Under the pieces are notes generated by a model. The model was not told where the DNA came from, did not search any database, and worked only from the letters and a program-made list of their open reading frames with translations. Of a DNA stretch of 10,981 nucleotides, positions 1-6,064 are shown piece by piece. The DNA is taken from the NCBI GenBank assembly GCA_937920115.1, contig CALGVF010000327.1, positions 1 to 10,981 on the forward strand. The letters run 5' to 3'. Every line of letters begins with the position of its first letter. Within the stretch, counting starts at the first letter, position 1. A program made the position numbers and the translations under genes. The DNA comes from an uncultured Clostridia bacterium. Its GTDB lineage: Bacteria > Bacillota > Clostridia > Christensenellales > Borkfalkiaceae.

Positions 1-10
1 CAATTTACGT

Positions 11-57
11 CCCCTATCGACGGCTTCGCCGCCACTTCCCCCGAAGGAGGAAGCAAG
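11..57 (+). repeat. GC-rich repeat copy 1 (left arm of inverted pair)
   Basis: This 47-base unit starts CCCCTATCG and ends GGAAGCAAG. Its reverse complement recurs at 185-231 with two differences. It contains two short hairpins: CGGC-TTC-GCCG, and a CTTCC/GGAAG stem which, on the opposite strand, closes over a C(TTCG)G tetraloop. Such units look like small non-autonomous mobile or REP-like elements, but no transposase is nearby and no target-site duplication is evident. Nature inferred; the repeat itself is seen directly. Confidence 0.85.
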
Positions 58-184
58 ACCGGTAACATTTGGCTATATTTTTGTAAAATAAGAATTTGCT
101 TATGACAGTTAAAATTCTACGCTAAAACGTTTTATCCCTTCAAAAGTAAATTTCCTCGTTGACGCGGCAAACGTATCGCAACCG

Positions 185-231
185 CTTGCTTCCTCCTTCG
201 GGGGAAGTGGCGGCAAAGCCGCCGATAGGGG
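185..231 (-). repeat. GC-rich repeat copy 2 (right arm of inverted pair)
   Basis: This is the reverse complement of 11-57 with 45 of 47 bases identical. One of the two differences makes an internal hairpin perfect: GGCGGC-AAA-GCCGCC at 209-223. The other internal stem (CTTCC...GGAAG over a TTCG loop) is the same as in copy 1. The 127 bases between the arms (58-184) are AT-richer and hold no convincing gene. The whole of 11-231 could be one MITE-like element with long terminal inverted repeats, or two separate insertions in opposite orientation. Confidence 0.85.
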
Positions 232-279
232 TCAAGAAAATTTTTCGATATGCCGATTATATACTAACCGTCAATGCAA

Positions 280-337
280 CCTCTATCGCCTCGGAGTCGC
301 TTCGCCCCGAGCAACTTTTTACACAGGAGAAAGCAAG
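280..337 (+). repeat. Degenerate third copy of the GC-rich repeat
   Basis: It has the same order of blocks as copy 1: a CTATCG start, a central GCTTCGCC and an AGGAG-AAGCAAG end. The middle differs and is longer, at 58 bases. Its own stem is CTCGG (290-294) with CCGAG (307-311). It lies in the same orientation as copy 1. Relationship judged by eye; the two ends match well and the middle poorly. Confidence 0.5.
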
Positions 338-373
338 ATAATTGGTTATTCAAAAACAATTATCGCCAACAAA

Positions 374-407
374 AAAACGAGACTTCGGGTAACCGAAATC
401 TCGTTTT
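374..407 (-). terminator. Intrinsic terminator after recR (likely bidirectional)
   Basis: Arms 374-388 and 393-407 form a 15-bp stem with one G-T wobble, closed by a 4-base loop. On the minus strand the stem ends in a run of seven T (371-377), 60 bases past the recR stop. On the plus strand it is followed by TTTTCTTTTT. This is the classical shape of a Rho-independent terminator and marks the end of the dnaX-ebfC-recR transcript. Confidence 0.9.
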
Positions 408-466
408 CTTTTTAATCTTTATGCAACTCACGGTTAGTCAACAAAAACAATACCCGACAGACAAAT

Positions 467-1060
467 TTACATTTCCTTTCTGTCAAGCAATGCCCTCGAC
501 AGGGTTATTTCGTCGGCATATTCGAGTTCGCTTCCCACGGGTATTCCGTGAGCGAGCCTCGTCACCTTAATTCCGAGCGGCTTTAAAAGCCCCGAAATAT
601 ACATCGCCGTCGCTTCGCCCTCTACGTCGGGGTTGGTCGCCATAATAACTTCTTTCACGCCGCCTTTCGCTATCCTCGCAAGAAGTTCCTTGATTTTTAT
701 ATCGTTCGGGGTAACGCCTTCCATAGGACTTAACGCCCCGTGCAGAACGTGATAAACGCCCTTGAACTCGTGCGATTTTTCCATCGCAAGCACGTCTTTC
801 GGCTCTTTGACCACGCATATAACCGAACCGTCTCTCGTCGAGCAGATATCGCACACTTCCTTGTCGGTGTAATTTCCGCACACCGAACAATAGCGAACCT
901 CTCTCTTCGCACGCAGAATACTCTCCGCAAACTCAGCCGCTTCCTCTTCGGTCATATTTATGATTTTATACGCGTACCGCTGAGCGGTTTTTGAGCCTAC
1001 GCCCGGCAACTTGGTAAACTGATTTATAAGTCTGCCGATCGGTTCGATATACGCTCCCAT
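467..1060 (-). CDS. recR: Recombination mediator protein RecR
   Basis: RecR acts with RecF and RecO to load RecA on gapped single-stranded DNA; it is cytoplasmic and ring-forming. The 197-residue length is normal for the family. Domains in order: helix-hairpin-helix with LPGVGSKTAQRYA at residues 18-30; a four-cysteine zinc finger with Cys58, Cys61, Cys70 and Cys73; and a Toprim domain from about residue 80, including HGALSPMEGV (107-116) and TNPDVEGEATA (142-152) with its acidic residues. The ATG start lies 3 bases after the ebfC stop, so translation is probably coupled. It is the last gene of the dnaX-ebfC-recR cluster, an order widely conserved in bacteria, and is followed by a terminator. 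No defects seen. Confidence 0.97.
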   Translation of the reverse strand: MGAYIEPIGRLINQFTKLPGVGSKTAQRYAYKIINMTEEEAAEFAESILRAKREVRYCSVCGNYTDKEVCDICSTRDGSVICVVKEPKDVLAMEKSHEFKGVYHVLHGALSPMEGVTPNDIKIKELLARIAKGGVKEVIMATNPDVEGEATAMYISGLLKPLGIKVTRLAHGIPVGSELEYADEITLSRALLDRKEM

Positions 1061-1063
1061 ACC

Positions 1064-1408
1064 TTAAAGCAGACCGCCCGCGCCGCCGAATTTACCCATT
1101 TTTTCTTCGTATTCCGCGTCCGCTTCTTCATAGGCGTTGTTGAGCGCGGCGATAATGAGGTCTTCTAGCATCTCTACGTCGTCGGGGTCTACCGCTTTCG
1201 GGTCAATCGTTATCGACTTCACCGTTTTTTTGCCGTTTACGACGACTTTTACAAGTCCGCTTCCGCTCTCGCCCTCTATCTCGGCTTCTTCGAGTTCTTC
1301 CTGAGCCTTAGCCATTTGCTCCTGCATTTTCTGAGCCTGTTTCATGAGTTGTTGCATTTGGTTTCCTCCGCCGAAACCTCCGAAACCGCCTCTGCCGTAT
1401 CCTGCCAT
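1064..1408 (-). CDS. ebfC: YbaB/EbfC family nucleoid-associated protein
   Basis: A small DNA-binding protein of the YbaB/EbfC family, whose members form dimers and coat DNA; the precise role is unsettled in most bacteria. It has 114 residues, close to the usual 100-115. After a Gly-rich start (residues 3-15) comes the family signature MKQAQKMQEQMAKAQEELEE in the long first helix. A beta-rich core follows (GLVKVVVNGKKTVKSITIDP), then the DDVEMLEDLIIAALNNAYEEA helix. A good Shine-Dalgarno, AAAGGAGT, lies 8 bases before the ATG. It sits between dnaX and recR, as in Bacillus (yaaK) and E. coli (ybaB). Assignment firm; biological role known only at family level. Confidence 0.95.
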   Translation of the reverse strand: MAGYGRGGFGGFGGGNQMQQLMKQAQKMQEQMAKAQEELEEAEIEGESGSGLVKVVVNGKKTVKSITIDPKAVDPDDVEMLEDLIIAALNNAYEEADAEYEEKMGKFGGAGGLL

Positions 1409-1429
1409 ATTTTTTACTCCTTTTTTTCT

Positions 1430-3217
1430 TTAATCTTCTACTTTAACGACGGTACTGCCGAAAACGTTTTTCACCTTTTCGACGTCCTCGTCGAATTTGC
1501 TTTTATTTTCCGCTTCGCCGTTCGATTTCCTTATTTCTACTTCGAAGTCTCCGACCGACTTCACTATCTTTGAAAGAATTTCGAGATTCGCCTGCTTGGT
1601 AACTGCATTATACCCCGCCTCGTCGGAAGCCCTGACTACAAGCGTTCTGCCGTTTAAAGTCGCCGTCATTTCCTGACACGCTATCCAAAGCACTATCTGC
1701 TTTTCGGCTCGCAACTTCCTTATGACCGTTCCCCACAGTTTGCCCGCGTTCATGCCCGCCGTATTTCCGCTCGGGCTTTGTTCGGCTGCTTGCTCTCTTG
1801 GTTTTACCTCTTCGGGTTTTGTATCCGCGGTCGCCGTTTTTCGTTCTATTACGGGCGGTTTTTGCTCGTTAATCGACTTATAGCCGCCCGTTTCCATACC
1901 GCTCGGTTCTTCGGGCGGCGGTACGGGTTCACCCTCGTCGAAATAGTACGGGGCGTTGTCTTCCGCTTTCGTTTCCGTCTTTGTTACGACCGTTGCGGGC
2001 TTTACTTCCGCAGACTTTATCTCGCCCATAAATATAGGCTTCGGCTTTTCGCCGCTTACCACAGCCCCGTCTTTCAAGGCTTTTTCCAAAGCGGATATTC
2101 TGCCGAGAAGGGCGTCGAGATTGTAGTCCGTCTCGGGTCTCGACGACTTCACGACCGCGCATTCCAAAAGTATTTTCGGACTTGCGGCGTAACGCATATT
2201 TCCTTCCGCTTCGCTGAATATTTCTATCGTTCTTAAAATTCTGTTCTCGTCCGCAAGTTCCGCCGCTTTGACGATTTCGCCGTAGGCGTCCTCGGGAAGT
2301 TCGAGAATTTCTCTGCCGTTTTTACAGGTTTTGCAAACGATTATTTCTCTGAGTCTCGAAATAATATCCTTGCACAAAACCCCTACGCTCTTGCCGCTTT
2401 CGCAGAGTTTTTCCACGGTTTCGAGCGAACCGCCCGTATCGCCCCTGAAAATATCGCCGACAAGACTCGTAATTTTGTTGGTATCGGTCGCCCCTAAAAT
2501 CTCCAAGACGTCCGAATAAGTGAGTTTGCTCTCTTTATACGACACGCAGATATCGGCGATGGAAAGGGCGTCTCTCACGCTACCCGCTCCCGCTCTCGCA
2601 ATCGCGGTTATCGCCTCGTCCTCGTATTCCTTGCCCACTTCTTTATAGATTTTGCCGATAAGTTCGGCGATTTTCGCGGTCGGAATCAATCTGAAATCGA
2701 ACCGCATGCAACGGGACAAAATGGTGGACGGAAGTTTGTGTACCTCTGTCGTCGCGAGAATAAACACGGCGTGTTTCGGCGGTTCTTCCAAGGTCTTTAA
2801 AAGGGCGTTGAAAGCCTCCGTCGTGAGCATGTGAACTTCGTCGATAATATAAACTTTATATCTGCCGCTTACGGGCGGGTACTGTATTTTTTCCCTTATT
2901 TCCCTTACGTTTTCGACCTTATTGTTGGAAGCCGCGTCCATTTCGAGTATATCGAGGTTCGAGTTGTCCGCAAGAGCCTTGCATACTTCGCACTTGCCGC
3001 ACGGCGAGCCGTTCACGGGCGACAGACAGTTTATAGCCCTCGCAAAAATCTTTGCCGCCGAGGTCTTGCCCGTTCCTCTCGCTCCGCAGAACAAATACGC
3101 GTGTCCTATTCTGTCGGTCTTTATCTGATTTATTAAAGTCTGAACGACGTGTTCCTGTCCTATAAGACCGTCGAAGCCGCTCGGACGAAATCTCCTGTAT
3201 AACGCGAGATACGCCAT
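1430..3217 (-). CDS. dnaX: DNA polymerase III subunits gamma/tau (clamp loader)
   Basis: DnaX is the ATPase of the clamp loader that places the beta sliding clamp on primed DNA at the replication fork. Visible in the 595 residues: a conserved start (YLALYRRFRP); Walker A GARGTGKT (45-52); a zinc module with Cys64, Cys73, Cys76 and Cys79; Walker B YIIDEVHML (123-131); sensor 1 LATTE (154-158); and the arginine-finger SRC motif (168-170). A charged, Pro/Glu-rich linker spans roughly 385-489. A C-terminal tau-type domain follows (about 490-595), beginning NAGKLWGTVIRKL. A Shine-Dalgarno (AGGAGAGGA) precedes the ATG. I see no E. coli-like A-AAA-AAG slippery heptamer, so a frameshifted short gamma form is not indicated. 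The length fits other Firmicutes. Confidence 0.97.
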   Translation of the reverse strand: MAYLALYRRFRPSGFDGLIGQEHVVQTLINQIKTDRIGHAYLFCGARGTGKTSAAKIFARAINCLSPVNGSPCGKCEVCKALADNSNLDILEMDAASNNKVENVREIREKIQYPPVSGRYKVYIIDEVHMLTTEAFNALLKTLEEPPKHAVFILATTEVHKLPSTILSRCMRFDFRLIPTAKIAELIGKIYKEVGKEYEDEAITAIARAGAGSVRDALSIADICVSYKESKLTYSDVLEILGATDTNKITSLVGDIFRGDTGGSLETVEKLCESGKSVGVLCKDIISRLREIIVCKTCKNGREILELPEDAYGEIVKAAELADENRILRTIEIFSEAEGNMRYAASPKILLECAVVKSSRPETDYNLDALLGRISALEKALKDGAVVSGEKPKPIFMGEIKSAEVKPATVVTKTETKAEDNAPYYFDEGEPVPPPEEPSGMETGGYKSINEQKPPVIERKTATADTKPEEVKPREQAAEQSPSGNTAGMNAGKLWGTVIRKLRAEKQIVLWIACQEMTATLNGRTLVVRASDEAGYNAVTKQANLEILSKIVKSVGDFEVEIRKSNGEAENKSKFDEDVEKVKNVFGSTVVKVED

Positions 3218-3268
3218 TTATTCCTCTCCTCTCGTTAAAATTTTAGTATAAGTCCGTCTATAAGTCGT

Positions 3269-3994
3269 TTATTTGGCATTTCTTTGGCGTAACGCCTCGA
3301 AAACCGCAACGCCGCAAGCGACCGAAGCGTTTAAGGAATTTACCTTACCACGCATAGGAATTTGCATTACCGCGTCGCACTTTTTCCTCGTGAGTTGATT
3401 GACTCCCGTGTCTTCGCCGCCGACCACTATCGCTATTCTGCCTTTGAGGTCGGTCTTGTAAATGTCGCCGCCGCCGAGTTCCAAGGCGTAAGCCCAAATA
3501 TTTTCGCTTTTTATCTTGTCGATTGCCGAATTGATATTCGTAACCCTCGCGATTTTTATATGGTTCGCGCTGCCTTCGGAAATTCTCATAACGGCGTCCG
3601 TCACGCTCGCACTTCTGTGTTTGCCGATTATAAGTCCGTCGATACCGCCGCACTCGCAAACCCTTATAACGCTACCGAGGTTATGCGGGTCCTCGACTCC
3701 GTCCAAAACGACTATAAACGCGTCCTCTTTATCCTTGACTGCGTTTAAAATGTCGTCGAGTTCGGCGTATTTATAGTCCGAAACGAAAGCGATAAAGCCT
3801 TGATGCCTTCTCGTTTCGCTCTCCTTGTCGAGTATCGATTTGTCGGCGAAAGAAATTTTTATTCCCGCCTGCTTAATCTGCCCTGTGAGCGTTCTCGATT
3901 CTTCGTCTCTCATTCCGTTCTGAACGAGTACTTTATCGACCGTTTTTCCGCTTTTAATAAGTTCTCTTACCGAGTTTTTGCCTTCGATTTTCAT
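3269..3994 (-). CDS. rlmB: 23S rRNA 2'-O-methyltransferase, TrmH/SpoU family (RlmB-like)
   Basis: A SPOUT-class RNA methyltransferase of 241 residues. It probably methylates the 2'-OH of G2251 in 23S rRNA using S-adenosylmethionine. An N-terminal substrate-binding domain begins GKNSVRELI and runs to about residue 75. The catalytic knot carries motif 1 DGVEDPHNLGSVIR (98-111, with Asn105 and Arg111), motif 2 IAIVVGGEDTGVN (187-199) and motif 3 IPMRGKVNSLNASVACGVA (212-230). The ATG lies 7 bases after the mrnC stop, so the two are likely co-transcribed. In many Firmicutes mrnC and rlmB are also neighbours, though there with cysS and yacP, which are absent here. The family also contains tRNA and other rRNA site specificities, so the exact target base is inferred. 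Confidence 0.9.
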   Translation of the reverse strand: MKIEGKNSVRELIKSGKTVDKVLVQNGMRDEESRTLTGQIKQAGIKISFADKSILDKESETRRHQGFIAFVSDYKYAELDDILNAVKDKEDAFIVVLDGVEDPHNLGSVIRVCECGGIDGLIIGKHRSASVTDAVMRISEGSANHIKIARVTNINSAIDKIKSENIWAYALELGGGDIYKTDLKGRIAIVVGGEDTGVNQLTRKKCDAVMQIPMRGKVNSLNASVACGVAVFEALRQRNAK

Positions 3995-4001
3995 TTTTAT
4001 A

Positions 4002-4397
4002 TTAACCTTCTTCTTCGTAATACGCTATCATATCGAGTCTTTCGTCCTGTCCCGTGAGGTACAGATACCCCAAAAGGGCCTCGAAGCCCGTCGATTTATG
4101 ATAGTCGTTTACGGACGCGTTCTTCGCTTTGTTTGCTTTTTTCGTATTTCTCGCCCGTTTGAATATTTCGATTTCCTCGTCCGTCAGAACGCCCCGTTCG
4201 ATTAGTTTCTCGACCTTTCTCGCCTGCGATTTAGCACTTACAATCTCCGAGCATACGTCGGATATTGCGGACGGCTTGGCGTCGAGCGACAAGGCGTATT
4301 TTTCCCTTATTTTCAAGGAATACACGGCGTCGCCCACGAACGCGAGTACGATATTGTTTAAGGCGATAACCTCGCTCTTTTCGCGAATTACTCTCAT
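4002..4397 (-). CDS. mrnC: Mini-ribonuclease III
   Basis: Mini-III is an RNase III catalytic domain without a double-stranded-RNA-binding domain; in Bacillus it matures 23S rRNA termini. The 131-residue length is typical. The signature NIVLAFVGDAVYSLKIREKY (15-34) carries the catalytic Asp23. The second acidic site is Glu106 in YHKSTGFEALLGYLYL (99-114). The RNTKKANKAKNAS segment (84-96) is the usual basic linker. The start is 4 bases after the cpsB stop, so translation may be coupled. It is followed at once by rlmB; both act on 23S rRNA. Confidence 0.93.
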   Translation of the reverse strand: MRVIREKSEVIALNNIVLAFVGDAVYSLKIREKYALSLDAKPSAISDVCSEIVSAKSQARKVEKLIERGVLTDEEIEIFKRARNTKKANKAKNASVNDYHKSTGFEALLGYLYLTGQDERLDMIAYYEEEG

Positions 4398-4401
4398 AAA
4401 A

Positions 4402-5109
4402 TCAGAACGGACGGTTTTGTCCGATAATTATATCTGCGTTTTTGTCGAATATGATATCGGCGTAAACGCGATCCTTTTTCGCGACCTTGTCGTAAGCCTT
4501 TTTCATATAGTTTACCCTGCCGCTGTGTACGTCGCTTCCCACGAAGTCTGCGAGTTTGAATTTCAGAAGTTGTTTTACAAACTTCCTCTCCTTAGGAAAA
4601 TCTTTCGAGGCTATGCTGTCCGCGTTGATCTGAATCATCGCTCCCGCCGCCTTGATTCGAGCCACGTTTTCCACTTTTCTGAAATAAGAATAACGCTCGA
4701 TATGGGCGATAATCGGCTTATAGCCCGCCATTTGCGTATCGTATACCACTTCGTCGATGTCCGTTTCCCTGTCGTAATTGAACTCTAAAAGAACGTAATC
4801 GCCGCCGCACATTGTCGGAACTACGCGTTTTTCGAGAAACGACTTATACTCTTTCGTATGGAATTTCACTTCCCTGCCGAGGTAGAGTTCAACGGGTATT
4901 CCCTCTTTTTTTATGTTTTCCGAAAGTTCTTGAAGAACGTTTTTTATCTCCTCTTCGCTCCGTTCGTAAAACCCTCTGCGATAATGCGGAGTGCAAATAA
5001 TGCGGTTTACGCCCTGTCTTACCTCTTCTCTCAGCATTTCGAGAGAAGCCTCCATAGTTCTGCTTCCGTCGTCCACGAACGGTACGATATGGCAATGTAT
5101 ATCGGTCAT
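4402..5109 (-). CDS. cpsB: CpsB/YwqE-type PHP-family tyrosine-protein phosphatase
   Basis: A metal-dependent (Mn-type) phosphatase of the PHP fold that dephosphorylates bacterial tyrosine kinases and their autokinase tails in capsule/EPS systems. Metal ligands are visible: DIHCHIVPFVDDGS at the start (Asp3, His5, His7, Asp14), TPHY (His42), GREV (Glu80), AHIERY (His136) and GSDVHS (Asp193, His195). It is 235 residues from the ATG at 5109. A GTG 9 bases upstream (5118) would add three residues, but it lies inside the Shine-Dalgarno-like GGGGGTGA, so the ATG is preferred. It follows a wzz-like gene after 137 bases and leads directly into mrnC. No tyrosine kinase (CapB/YwqD type) gene lies in the window, although in capsule loci the usual set is Wzz, kinase and phosphatase. 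Substrate unknown. Confidence 0.9.
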   Translation of the reverse strand: MTDIHCHIVPFVDDGSRTMEASLEMLREEVRQGVNRIICTPHYRRGFYERSEEEIKNVLQELSENIKKEGIPVELYLGREVKFHTKEYKSFLEKRVVPTMCGGDYVLLEFNYDRETDIDEVVYDTQMAGYKPIIAHIERYSYFRKVENVARIKAAGAMIQINADSIASKDFPKERKFVKQLLKFKLADFVGSDVHSGRVNYMKKAYDKVAKKDRVYADIIFDKNADIIIGQNRPF

Positions 5110-5111
5110 TA

Positions 5112-5119
5112 TTTTCACC
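5112..5119 (-). promoter_or_regulatory. Shine-Dalgarno of cpsB that decides the start
   Basis: On the minus strand the bases read GGGGGTGA, one mismatch from the full anti-16S match GGAGGTGA, and end 2-3 bases before the AATAATG that starts cpsB. The GTG at 5118-5116 is part of this site, which argues that the ATG at 5109-5107 is the true start. Confidence 0.65.
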
Positions 5120-5160
5120 CCCTCGTTTATCTAAACTTAAATTGATTTCTTTTAAACTGA

Positions 5161-5191
5161 AATTTGCTTTCCTTTAACGGGAAAGCAAATT
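5161..5191. repeat. Perfect 12-bp hairpin in the wzz-cpsB gap
   Basis: Arms AATTTGCTTTCC (5161-5172) and GGAAAGCAAATT (5180-5191) are perfectly complementary, with a 7-base loop. On the minus strand only short T runs follow (TTTCAGTTT), so it would be a weak terminator at best. It may be an attenuator or RNA-processing or stability element between wzz and the downstream genes. Confidence 0.75.
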
Positions 5192-5202
5192 CTGATTTTA
5201 TT

Positions 5203-5242
5203 CTAGACACAGGTGATTGCGTTCGAACCCGCCTGTGGCTAG
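5203..5242. repeat. Palindromic repeat, diverged copy (wzz-cpsB gap)
   Basis: Arms CTAGACACAGG (5203-5213) and CCTGTGGCTAG (5232-5242) pair with one mismatch. The loop holds the 8-base palindrome GTTCGAAC. The unit aligns with the perfect palindrome at 10234-10273 across its length with six substitutions and a 4-base deletion in one arm. It lies just past the wzz stop. Confidence 0.75.
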
Positions 5243-5246
5243 CAAT

Positions 5247-5996
5247 TTACTTCGCCGCTCCGTCGCCGCTTTCGCCCGCAGTACCTTCTGCGGTATCGTT
5301 CGTCGTTCCCGCGGTCGCCGTTTTTGCTTTCGCTTTTTCGTTTTCGACGGTCTTAACGAGTACCGTTATAAACGAGACGAGTATGCCGAGCAGGAAAAAT
5401 ACGAGCGTGTACTTAATGAACTTGGTATTTTTATCGTTCGTAGGAACGCTCGGGTCGGAAGAAATCGATAACTGACCGGCAAGAATGGGATATTTATCCC
5501 CCTCTCCCTTTTCGTCCTTGCTGTTTATTTCATTCATCAAACTCTTGACGATTTCATCCAATATAACGTTGCTTTGTTCGTCTTTGGAAACGTATTTAAG
5601 AGTTATCTGAATATTCGTATTTTTTACGGTAAGATTATCTTTAAGTCCCTGAATGGACACATTTTTGTTATATTCGGGCGAGTTGAGAGTCTGCACCGCT
5701 TTTTCATATACAATCGTGCTGTCGTCGCTTAAAAACGACGCGTAAATCGGGGCGAGGCGTTCCGACAAATTTAAGTTATCGGAAATAGTAGTCTCTTCCC
5801 CCATCGTTGTCTTGACGTACAAAGTCGCAGTCGAAGTGTAGGTCGTTTTTACGACGAACACGCCGAGCAACGTGCCGAGTACGGTAAGCGAAAGCGTGAT
5901 AATCACGATAAGCCAAATACTGTGTTTAATCTCAGCCCATAAAGATGTAAGCGAAATCGTCGTCCCTTCTTCAACGTAAATTTCCTGTTCTTCCAT
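5247..5996 (-). CDS. Wzz/CapA-like polysaccharide co-polymerase (chain-length regulator)
   Basis: A membrane protein of the Wzz family, which in Firmicutes (CapA/YveK type) controls surface-polysaccharide chain length and activates a partner tyrosine kinase. It has 249 residues. The short cytoplasmic N-terminus carries the family-like ISLTSLWAEIKHSIWLI start. The first membrane helix is at about 27-49, then an extracytoplasmic domain (about 50-193) beginning YTSTATLYV, and a second helix at about 195-216. A PxxP-type stretch (DPSVPTND, 181-188) precedes it, as is usual. The tail (about 218-249) is low-complexity Ala/Thr/Gly/Lys and lacks the kinase domain found fused in Gram-negative relatives. 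A strong promoter and an AAAGGA ribosome site lie upstream, so it opens a transcript. No kinase or glycosyltransferase genes are adjacent. Confidence 0.85.
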   Translation of the reverse strand: MEEQEIYVEEGTTISLTSLWAEIKHSIWLIVIITLSLTVLGTLLGVFVVKTTYTSTATLYVKTTMGEETTISDNLNLSERLAPIYASFLSDDSTIVYEKAVQTLNSPEYNKNVSIQGLKDNLTVKNTNIQITLKYVSKDEQSNVILDEIVKSLMNEINSKDEKGEGDKYPILAGQLSISSDPSVPTNDKNTKFIKYTLVFFLLGILVSFITVLVKTVENEKAKAKTATAGTTNDTAEGTAGESGDGAAK

Positions 5997-6029
5997 ATAA
6001 TTTTCCTTTATAAATTTACTATTGTATGA

Positions 6030-6058
6030 ATTATAACATATATAAACGATTTTGTAAA
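6030..6058 (-). promoter_or_regulatory. Sigma-A-type promoter of wzz
   Basis: On the minus strand: -35 TTTACA (6053-6058), a 17-base spacer, then -10 TATAAT (6030-6035) preceded by TGT, which makes an extended -10. It lies between the exonuclease stop and the wzz start, placing the start site near 6023 and giving a leader of under 30 bases. This should begin the wzz-to-recR transcript. No terminator was found before it, so readthrough from the upstream operon is possible. Confidence 0.8.
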
Positions 6059-6064
6059 GGCTTT

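Noticed and set aside
159..341. Plus-strand open frame of 60 codons
   Set aside because: It runs through the inverted repeat arm and the third repeat copy; its protein is just a translation of repeat sequence, with no good ribosome site.
1..466. CRISPR array from the repeated units
   Set aside because: Only three copies in mixed orientation with unequal spacing; the units are themselves hairpin-rich and lack regular spacers.
1430..3217. Programmed frameshift in dnaX
   Set aside because: An A-run occurs at GGAAAAAGCC but it is only five A long and not the A-AAA-AAG heptamer; no supporting stem was identified.
3218..3268. Separate promoter for dnaX (TATACT-like box)
   Set aside because: A -10-like TATACT is present but no acceptable -35 lies 16-18 bases upstream.
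4129..4788. Plus-strand open frame of 219 codons
   Set aside because: Antisense shadow of mrnC and cpsB, both with full catalytic motifs.
5218..5232. tRNA-like T-arm motif GGGTTCGAAC on the minus strand
   Set aside because: No acceptor stem, anticodon arm or D arm surrounds it; the motif is the centre of the palindromic repeat.
5997..6064. Possible remains of the PolC PHP or polymerase domains by frameshift after the exonuclease stop
   Set aside because: Only 68 bases separate the stop from wzz, and they are taken up by a promoter and ribosome site; no PolC motif is found in any frame there.
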